From Candidatus Poribacteria bacterium (GTDB lineage Bacteria > Poribacteria > WGA-4E > WGA-3G): a stretch of DNA of 58,062 bases. Both the position numbers and the translations under genes were made by a program. The notes beneath the pieces are model-generated. The model was given only the letters and a program-made list of their open reading frames with translations. It was not told the DNA's origin and searched no databases. The first letter of the stretch is position 1. Every line of letters begins with the position of its first letter. The DNA is taken from NCBI GenBank assembly GCA_022823085.1, contig JAJDXV010000097.1:1-58062 (forward strand), given 5' to 3'. Below, piece after piece: positions 52,108 to 58,062 of this stretch.

Positions 52108-54471
52108 ATGCTTGACACCACTTGCAAAAGGCGGTGGCTAAATTGGAAAACATTTTTGATATCAATACCGATCTTGAGTTTAGCCACCGATGCTTTTGCC
52201 CAAACAGACCCGCGTCCCGCCATCCCAACGATCTGGTGGATTGCCCCGATCGGTGCCCTCATCGCTTTGGGATTCGCCTACCATTTTTATCGCGCTGTGA
52301 TGAAACAGGACGAAGGCACTGAAACAATGCGCGACATAGCGCAATCCGTCCGAGAAGGCGCGATGGCATATCTCAGACAACAATACAAAGTCGTAGGAAT
52401 TGTCTTTGCTGTGCTCTGTCTGATTTTTATTTTCATGGCGTTTGTCCTTGATGCACAAAATAAAGTCATACCGTTCGCGTTTCTAACAGGCGGGTTCTTT
52501 TCAGGGCTCTGCGGTTTCCTCGGTATGAAGACCGCAACCAACGCCTCCGCACGCACAACGAGTGCCGCTATGCAAGGACTCAACGCCGGTTTAAAGGTCT
52601 CATTCCGAGCGGGTGCTGTCATGGGATTGATAGTCGTCGGATTCGCACTCCTCGACATTACCGGATGGTTCCTTATCCTCTACTATCTTTTCCCGAAAAT
52701 ATTACCTGGATTCTTGGAAGTCAACCCACTCCCGCAGATTACTGTAATTATGCTCAGCTTCGGGATGGGCGCCTCAACCCAAGCACTCTTTGCGCGTGTC
52801 GGTGGCGGTATCTATACAAAAGCCGCAGATGTCGGTGCCGACCTCGTCGGAAAAGTTGAGGCAGGCATCCCGGAAGACGACCCACGTAACCCCGCTGTCA
52901 TCGCCGATAATGTCGGGGATAACGTCGGCGATGTCGCAGGTATGGGCGCAGACCTCTACGAATCTTACGCAGGTTCAATCCTTGCAACCGCGGCACTCGG
53001 TGTCGCTGCGGTCGCTGCGCAGGATCACGACAACCTTGCCCTCCAACTTAAATATCTCTCTGCACCTATGATTATCGCTGGGGTCGGCGTAATCCTCTCT
53101 ATCTTGGGTATCTATCTGGTGCGCACAAAAGAGGGCGCGACGATGAAGCAGTTGATGGGTTCATTGAACTTCGGCATCAACGGCAGTGCTATAGGTATCG
53201 CAATCTTGTCGCTCCCCGTGCTCCTCTATCTCGACCTTCCAAACAGATGGCAGATATGGGGTGCGATTGTTACCGGACTCATCGCAGGATTGATTATCGG
53301 TAAAGTCACGGAAATTTTCACCTCCCACGACTATTCACCAACGCGTGCCATCGCGAAGCAGGCGCAAACCGGACCCGCAACCGTCATCATTGAAGGGATC
53401 GCTGTCGGTATGGAATCGACGGCAATTCCTGTTTTGACAATCGTCTCCGCTGTCGCTATCAGCTACTATCTCCCCGGCGGCATGCAAGAACCCTTGATGG
53501 GGCTTTACGGTGTCGGTATCGCCGCTGTCGGCATGCTCGCAACGTTAGGCATAACGCTTGCGACCGATGCATACGGACCTATTGCAGACAACGCCGGTGG
53601 AAACGCGGAAATGGCGAAACTCGATGAAAGCGTCCGAGAACGAACGGATCAGTTGGACGCACTCGGTAATACAACCGCTGCTACAGGGAAAGGATTTGCT
53701 ATCGGTTCAGCCGCGCTAACGGCACTCGCGCTCTTAGCCGCCTACTTGGAAGAAATCCGATACGGTTTAATCCACTTGGCAGGCATGGAAAAACTGGATA
53801 TTGACCGTGACGGCACGGTTGATACTGATACAGTGAAAGTTTCCGTCAGCCAATTCATGGATTATTACGATGTCACACTGATGAACCCGCAAGTGCTCAT
53901 CGGGTTGTTCATTGGTGCAGTGATGGCGTTCTATTTTTGCGCGTTGACAATGAAAGCCGTCGGACGCGCCGCCGGTGCTATGGTAGAAGAGGTCCGCCGT
54001 CAATTTCGTGAGAGACCCGGTATCATGAAAGGCGAAGAAAAACCGGATTACGCACAATGCGTCGAAATCTCGACCGTTGGCGCGCAACGCGAGATGATCT
54101 TCCCCTCACTTATCGCGATCGTTGTACCTGTCGCTGTCGGGTTGATTTTTGATGTCGGTGGTGTGTTAGGACTGCTCGCAGGTGGTTTAGCGACCGGCTT
54201 CGTACTCGCAATTATGATGGCAAATGCCGGTGGCGCATGGGATAACGCCAAGAAGTTTATTGAAGAAGGCAAACACAAGGAAGAATACGGTGAAAAGGGA
54301 TCCGAACCGCACAAAGCCACCGTTGTCGGTGATACCGTCGGTGACCCCTTCAAAGATACCTCCGGTCCATCGCTTAACATTCTGATTAAGTTGATGTCTA
54401 TGGTATCTGTCGTGTTCGCTGGCCTCATCGCGAAATACGGCGGCCTACTTAGCAGTTGGCTCGGTATGTAG
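52108..54471 (+). CDS. hppA: Membrane-bound ion-translocating pyrophosphatase
   Basis: A 787-residue integral membrane protein with about 16 membrane segments. The pyrophosphate site DVGADLVGKVEAGIPEDDPR, NPAVIADNVGDNVGDVAGMG and the C-terminal KATVVGDTVGDPFKDTSGPS are the conserved cytoplasmic loops of H+/Na+-pumping pyrophosphatases. The GNTTAATGKG motif has Ala where potassium-independent enzymes have Lys, pointing to the potassium-stimulated class. It pumps ions using pyrophosphate hydrolysis. The N-terminus (to about residue 32) looks like a signal peptide. GAGAGG precedes the ATG. Confidence 0.96.
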   Translation: MLDTTCKRRWLNWKTFLISIPILSLATDAFAQTDPRPAIPTIWWIAPIGALIALGFAYHFYRAVMKQDEGTETMRDIAQSVREGAMAYLRQQYKVVGIVFAVLCLIFIFMAFVLDAQNKVIPFAFLTGGFFSGLCGFLGMKTATNASARTTSAAMQGLNAGLKVSFRAGAVMGLIVVGFALLDITGWFLILYYLFPKILPGFLEVNPLPQITVIMLSFGMGASTQALFARVGGGIYTKAADVGADLVGKVEAGIPEDDPRNPAVIADNVGDNVGDVAGMGADLYESYAGSILATAALGVAAVAAQDHDNLALQLKYLSAPMIIAGVGVILSILGIYLVRTKEGATMKQLMGSLNFGINGSAIGIAILSLPVLLYLDLPNRWQIWGAIVTGLIAGLIIGKVTEIFTSHDYSPTRAIAKQAQTGPATVIIEGIAVGMESTAIPVLTIVSAVAISYYLPGGMQEPLMGLYGVGIAAVGMLATLGITLATDAYGPIADNAGGNAEMAKLDESVRERTDQLDALGNTTAATGKGFAIGSAALTALALLAAYLEEIRYGLIHLAGMEKLDIDRDGTVDTDTVKVSVSQFMDYYDVTLMNPQVLIGLFIGAVMAFYFCALTMKAVGRAAGAMVEEVRRQFRERPGIMKGEEKPDYAQCVEISTVGAQREMIFPSLIAIVVPVAVGLIFDVGGVLGLLAGGLATGFVLAIMMANAGGAWDNAKKFIEEGKHKEEYGEKGSEPHKATVVGDTVGDPFKDTSGPSLNILIKLMSMVSVVFAGLIAKYGGLLSSWLGM

Positions 54472-54474
54472 TGG

Positions 54475-54606
54475 TTGAGGTATCAAACCTCAGCCCGCGC
54501 TCTGGTGGCGAAATCCGTAGCCTGAAACGAAGTGGAAGGCGGTTCTTGTGAAATAGCACTTGAAGGAACAAAGCCGCTCGATTGACCGCAAGGAAAATTT
54601 AAAAAC
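54475..54606 (+). repeat. Hairpin plus leader repeat before the lipoprotein gene
   Basis: A short hairpin (TTGAGGT to ACCTCAG, 54475-54493) just after hppA may terminate it. From about 54510, GAAACGAAGTGGAAGGCGG and then GACCGCAAGGAAAATTTAAA lead directly to the ATG at 54607. The AAGGA at 54590-54594 is the ribosome binding site. The same pieces occur in the 36183-36455 leader. Confidence 0.65.
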
Positions 54607-55122
54607 ATGAAACTAAAAATCGCCATTATTTGCACCTTGAGCCTGTCTATCTTCATCATCGGGTGTCAACAGTTAGATGACCAGATGAAGACAGGACTCG
54701 ATGATCCTGTATCTGTTTCTGTGGATGACGTGAACCCGGACGAAATCGTCTATGCAGGCGTGGTCTTTATCGGTGATGCAAAGGATCAATTCGGCACCGA
54801 CGAATACGCCTTAAATTCTGCTGCTATCACAGACGATACACTAAATATCAGTGTATCCTACAGTGGTGGGTGTGAAGCCCATGAATTCACACTCGTCGTT
54901 TCGGAGGCGTTTCTCGAATCGTTTCCTGTTCAACTCCCCGTTTCTATTGCCCACGACGCGAACGGGGACACCTGCGAAGCCTATCCAACAGAAAACTACC
55001 GCTTCGATCTTACGCCGATCAAAACCATGTATCAGAAGGCTTACCGACAGGAAGCAGGAACCATCGTTTTACGACTTAAAGATGCGCCAGAAGGAGACTT
55101 GATCTACGAATTCACAATGTAA
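54607..55122 (+). CDS. Lipoprotein of unknown function
   Basis: A 171-residue lipoprotein: signal peptide with lipobox IIGC at residue 20, then a compact domain with ISVSYSGGCEAHEFTLVVSE and IVLRLKDAPEGDLIYEFTM. Two further cysteines (in GGC and DTCEAYPTE) could form a disulfide. I do not recognise the family. The start is fixed by the AAGGAAAATTT leader. Confidence 0.75.
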   Translation: MKLKIAIICTLSLSIFIIGCQQLDDQMKTGLDDPVSVSVDDVNPDEIVYAGVVFIGDAKDQFGTDEYALNSAAITDDTLNISVSYSGGCEAHEFTLVVSEAFLESFPVQLPVSIAHDANGDTCEAYPTENYRFDLTPIKTMYQKAYRQEAGTIVLRLKDAPEGDLIYEFTM

Positions 55123-55131
55123 TCATAATTC

Positions 55132-55250
55132 AGGACTTACGCAATTTTGACGACAGCCAGTTTTTTTGGCAGATATTTCTCGGAAAACACAGCGTTCTTG
55201 GGGCACAGACTAACAGTCTATGCTACAAAAGAGAAGCATGCGTAAGTCCT
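55132..55250. mobile_element. MITE-like element, copy 3
   Basis: 119 bp between AGGACTTACGCA (55132-55143) and TGCGTAAGTCCT (55239-55250), a perfect 12-bp inverted repeat. The right half carries CACAGACTAACAGTCTATGC, like the other copies. It lies between the lipoprotein gene and ilvD. Confidence 0.85.
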
Positions 55251-55275
55251 ACATAATTATTAAATCTCGGTGTTG

Positions 55276-55294
55276 TAGGAAAACCGGTTTCCTA
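55276..55294. repeat. Small palindrome
   Basis: TAGGAAAACCGGTTTCCTA is nearly self-complementary, of the kind seen at 26333 and 5710. It lies upstream of ilvD. Confidence 0.5.
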
Positions 55295-55341
55295 TGCCGC
55301 CGCCTTCTGCTTGTTCATCAATTTGTAGGAGAACAGAATAA

Positions 55342-57021
55342 ATGTCCAATAAGTTGAAACCCCGCAGCTATGCGATTACCGACGGCCCCGACCGCGCCGC
55401 TGCACGTACAATGCTCATGTTCGGCGACGGTGGGCTTTCACCTGAAGACCTTGACAAACCGATTATCGGGGTTGCCAATACATGGATCGAGATCGGTCCC
55501 TGTAACTTCCACCTAAGGAGGCTTGCCGCTAAAGTCAAAGCGGGGATCCGTGAAGCAGGCGGAACACCTCTGGAATTTAATACCGTCAGCATCTCGGACG
55601 GGATCACGATGGGGACCGAAGGTATGAAAACCTCGCTTATCAGTCGAGAGATCATCGCCGACTCCATCGAGTTGGTTTCCATCGGTAACATGTTTGATGC
55701 CGTCGTCGCGCTCTGCGGATGCGACAAGACCGTTCCCGGCACTGTCATGGCGTTGGCACGTTTAGATATTCCATCGCTCACACTCTATGGTGGCTCAATT
55801 ATGCCCGGCAAATTTCAGGGACGCGATGTCACCATCCAAGATGTATTTGAAGCCGTCGGACAGCATGCGGAAGGCACGATTACCGTCGAAGAACTTGATG
55901 ACCTAATTAGTAAAGGATGTCCCGGTCCCGGTGCCTGTGGCGGACAATTTACTGCCAATACCATGGCGACAGCCGTTGAGATGCTCGGTATCGCGCCCAT
56001 GGGAAGTGGGAGCGTCCCTGCTGTTTTAGAAGAGAAGGACAACGAGGCATACAGAACCGGGCAACTCGTCATGGATATGCTCGCTGCGGACCGGCGACCG
56101 AGCCAAATTATTACCCGTAAATCGCTTGAAAACGCGATTACTTCTGTCGCCGCGACTGCCGGATCCACCAACGGTATTCTGCATCTTCTCGCCATCGCAC
56201 ACGAAGCAGGCGTACCGATAACAATTGAGGATTTCCACACGATTAGTCAGAGAACACCCGTTCTCGCCGATCTCAAACCGGGTGGACAGTTTGTCGCCAA
56301 TGATCTCTATGAAGCAGGCGGTATTCCGTTCTTAGCGAAACGCATGGCAGAGGCAGGACTCCTCCATACCGATGAGATGACCGTCACAGGTAAAACCATC
56401 GGCGAGGAAGCAAACGCAGCTGTTGAGACCGACGGACAACAGGTCGTCAGACCGGTAGGTGCACCGCTGAAGCCGACCGGTGGGTTCGCTATCCTGAGAG
56501 GAAACCTTGCACCGGAGGGATGTGTTATCAAGTTGGCTGGACAGGACAGAACCCTCCATCGGGGTCCCGCACGTATCTTTGAACGTGAAGAGGATACTTT
56601 CGCTGCTATTAAAGGCGGAGAGATCAAACCCGGCGATGTCGTCGTTATCCGCTATGAAGGACCCACCGGTGGTCCCGGTATGCGCGAGATGTTAGGCGTA
56701 ACGGCAGCACTTGTCGGTGCAGGCTTGAGCGAAGATGTCGCACTCTTAACCGACGGTAGGTTCTCCGGCGCAACGCACGGTTTCATGATCTGCCACGTCG
56801 CACCTGAAGCAGCGAAAGGCGGTCCCATCGCCATCCTCCAAGAAGGCGACGAAATCGTGATTGACGCTAAGGAACGCCGACTTGATGTCGAACTCTCTGA
56901 CGCTGAAATCCAAGCGCGCTTTGAGAAATGGACACCACCGGAACCGCGCTATACACGCGGTGTTATGGCGAAATATGCCAACGCAGTCTCCTCTGCCTCC
57001 GAAGGTGCCGTGACAGGATAA
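55342..57021 (+). CDS. ilvD: Dihydroxy-acid dehydratase
   Basis: A 559-residue IlvD/Edd enzyme. It dehydrates dihydroxy-isovalerate and -methylvalerate in the branched-chain amino acid pathway. Iron-sulfur ligands are in [10 protein letters not shown] and [17 protein letters not shown], with [20 protein letters not shown] following the first. The C-terminal domain has the expected [12 protein letters not shown] and [21 protein letters not shown]. Some homologs act on sugar acids, but the length and motifs favour IlvD. TAGGAGAACAG precedes the ATG. Confidence 0.95.
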   Translation: MSNKLKPRSYAITDGPDRAAARTMLMFGDGGLSPEDLDKPIIGVANTWIEIGPCNFHLRRLAAKVKAGIREAGGTPLEFNTVSISDGITMGTEGMKTSLISREIIADSIELVSIGNMFDAVVALCGCDKTVPGTVMALARLDIPSLTLYGGSIMPGKFQGRDVTIQDVFEAVGQHAEGTITVEELDDLISKGCPGPGACGGQFTANTMATAVEMLGIAPMGSGSVPAVLEEKDNEAYRTGQLVMDMLAADRRPSQIITRKSLENAITSVAATAGSTNGILHLLAIAHEAGVPITIEDFHTISQRTPVLADLKPGGQFVANDLYEAGGIPFLAKRMAEAGLLHTDEMTVTGKTIGEEANAAVETDGQQVVRPVGAPLKPTGGFAILRGNLAPEGCVIKLAGQDRTLHRGPARIFEREEDTFAAIKGGEIKPGDVVVIRYEGPTGGPGMREMLGVTAALVGAGLSEDVALLTDGRFSGATHGFMICHVAPEAAKGGPIAILQEGDEIVIDAKERRLDVELSDAEIQARFEKWTPPEPRYTRGVMAKYANAVSSASEGAVTG

Positions 57022-57043
57022 GGTTTTTTCCCTTTTTATTTAT

Positions 57044-57078
57044 AAGGCAGGCTTTTATGCTTGCCTTTTCTTTTTTAT
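57044..57078 (+). terminator. Rho-independent terminator of ilvD
   Basis: AAGGCAGGC and GCTTGCCTT pair (one mismatch) around TTTTAT, followed by TTCTTTTTTA. It lies 22 bases after the stop codon. The region on to 57281 holds only short frames, such as a 13-codon ORF at 57208. Confidence 0.8.
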
Positions 57079-57281
57079 TTTTACGTTTGATTTTTCCCAT
57101 GACTTTTTCTCGTGAATATGATATTATTTTTTATCGTTGTGCTGTAGTGCACTTGAGAAGATTCTCTACTCGCGTCCACATTATTACCCAAGGGAGAACT
57201 TTCTAAATGAAACTTTCTCTCGGATGGTTACTTTTGCAGTTGCAATGATTTATGTATCCCCTCGACACTTTCTGCCGAATC

Positions 57282-57310
57282 TTGACAATCTTTACCTAAT
57301 TTACTATCAT
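57282..57310 (+). promoter_or_regulatory. Promoter for the XRE regulator gene
   Basis: TTGACA and TATCAT are separated by 17 bases, ending 34 bases before the ATG at 57345. The perfect -35 makes it a convincing housekeeping promoter. Confidence 0.7.
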
Positions 57311-57344
57311 AAGTAGACACAAACCCTCCAAAAGGAGATATATT

Positions 57345-57764
57345 ATGGCTGAAAAAGAGCAAAACACACACCAAACCCAAGAAACAGGGAATTTGGAAAA
57401 AGGAGCATTTTCGGCAGGTGTTTCATCTACTACTGCCTATAATCGACATTTATTGCGCTACTTACGCGAAGAAGCCGACCTCACACAAGCGGAACTTGCC
57501 AAAACACTCAATACCTCCGTGGATACTGTTGCTGAGTGGGAAACCGGCAGACGAACTCCAAATCAAAAGCAAATGCAGACGTTAGAAAAGTTTTTTAAAC
57601 TACCTACCGGCGGTTTCGCCTTGGAAATGAAGGATGTTTTAACCCAAGACTTCAGTGCCGCCTATTTTGGGGACACCGCCGCACGCGAGCGCCTTGAGTG
57701 GGCTGATAAGCATCTATCGCTTGGACAAGCACTTCAAGTTATTCCTATGCTTCCAAAAACATGA
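57345..57764 (+). CDS. XRE-family helix-turn-helix regulator
   Basis: A 139-residue DNA-binding protein. The HTH_3 domain covers residues about 30-85: HLLRYLREEADLTQAELAKT, LNTSVDTVAEWETGRRTPNQ and QMQTLEKFFKL. The acidic N-terminal 30 residues are probably flexible. The C-terminal 50 residues contain no known effector domain. It may repress a nearby gene or itself. AAAAGGAGATAT precedes the ATG. Confidence 0.9.
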   Translation: MAEKEQNTHQTQETGNLEKGAFSAGVSSTTAYNRHLLRYLREEADLTQAELAKTLNTSVDTVAEWETGRRTPNQKQMQTLEKFFKLPTGGFALEMKDVLTQDFSAAYFGDTAARERLEWADKHLSLGQALQVIPMLPKT

Positions 57765-57967
57765 AAAAACTGCTCCGAAATCGTATAAATATTTGGTATA
57801 TTATCCTCTATTTTCTTTCAAAAACGAAATTATTAACGAATTTCATGTTTTTATCTTGAATTTTTTCGGATAAAATGCTAAATTACATCCAATTATGGGA
57901 AAAAAACGGTCTGTTTTTGTAAAACGGGATTAGTCGTTTTGGACTTGCAAAAAGTTGTGAAAAACGC

Positions 57968-58040
57968 CATAAACCCTTGTAAATAAAGGGTTTATGTGAT
58001 ACAATATAGATAAGAAAATAGGGGATTGTCAGTCCCCTAC
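57968..58040. promoter_or_regulatory. Hairpins overlapping a promoter-like sequence at the window end
   Basis: CATAAACCCTT and AAGGGTTTATG form an 11-pair stem (57968-57996). It overlaps TTGTAA...TACAAT (57977-58005, 17-base spacing), so the palindrome would act as an operator or the stem as a terminator. A second palindrome, TAGGGGATTGTCAGTCCCCT, starts near 58020. The gene it might serve lies beyond the window. Confidence 0.5.
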
Positions 58041-58062
58041 CTGAACCCAAAAAAGCGGGTTG

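Noticed and set aside
57208..57249. 13-codon ORF after ilvD as a leader peptide
   Set aside because: There is a ribosome-binding-like sequence, but it is short, has no regulatory codon run and lies before another strong promoter.

Overview
The window looks like a chromosomal segment of an uncultured, gene-rich heterotroph of the Candidatus Poribacteria type (sponge or marine associated), or a close relative. This is an inference from gene content: DUF1501 and DUF1549/DUF1553 proteins, a formylglycine sulfatase, DUF6807 (PmoA) and DUF4432 proteins, Gfo/Idh/MocA oxidoreductases, Uma2 nucleases, clan AA aspartic proteases, DUF362 and DUF711 proteins, and many short dispersed palindromes. No rRNA, tRNA, CRISPR array, transposase or phage gene was recognised.

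Layout. 1-1050: hicB with a frameshifted hicA remnant and a retropepsin-like protease. 1200-9600: DUF1501 protein, serine hydrolase, medium-chain dehydrogenase, a Gfo/Idh/MocA fragment, glutaredoxin-like protein, gamma-glutamyltransferase, BMP-type lipoprotein and a Ycf48-like lipoprotein on the minus strand. 9770-17270: Uma2 nuclease, a hypothetical lipoprotein, an amino-sugar kinase plus murQ pair (peptidoglycan recycling), DUF362, S1/P1-like nuclease, SBP56 and a membrane protein. 17275-18562 (minus): BrnT-like toxin, CopG antitoxin, small ORF and nucleotidyltransferase. 18850-26250: DUF4432, a large lipoprotein with an 11-residue repeat, a BCCT transporter remnant, accA, DUF711 and a sulfatase.

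26490-32930 is the most unusual part. It is a type I restriction-modification operon with hsdM intact, a truncated ATP-binding gene, a HepT-like HEPN gene, and an hsdS whose N-terminus carries a complete MNT nucleotidyltransferase domain (GSx10DxD). An AAA ATPase follows, and hsdR has lost its whole motor domain. Modification looks intact and restriction looks dead, while a HEPN/MNT toxin-antitoxin-like pair is physically tied to the specificity subunit.

33060-42000: STAS anti-anti-sigma factor, DUF6807, Gfo/Idh/MocA, a second gamma-glutamyltransferase, a secreted protein, an epimerase and a DUF1549/DUF1553 protein. 42180-44100 is an AT-rich mini-island with a PD-(D/E)XK nuclease, an unknown small gene and an Mrr-type endonuclease. 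44230-58062: a secreted laminin-G-like protein, iron alcohol dehydrogenase, a PQQ-propeller/SH3/TolB-propeller lipoprotein (minus), a second clan AA protease, glyA-folC, a membrane pyrophosphatase, a lipoprotein, ilvD and an XRE regulator.

Intergenic DNA is repeat-rich. There are three copies of a 119-124 bp element with AGGACTTACGCA terminal inverted repeats, a leader family that ends in a Shine-Dalgarno sequence just before several start codons, a nested insertion at 41909-42092, and many small hairpins. Promoter calls rest on -35/-10 matches with 16-18 bp spacing only. Family assignments come from recognising motifs in the translated sequence; no database search was possible.
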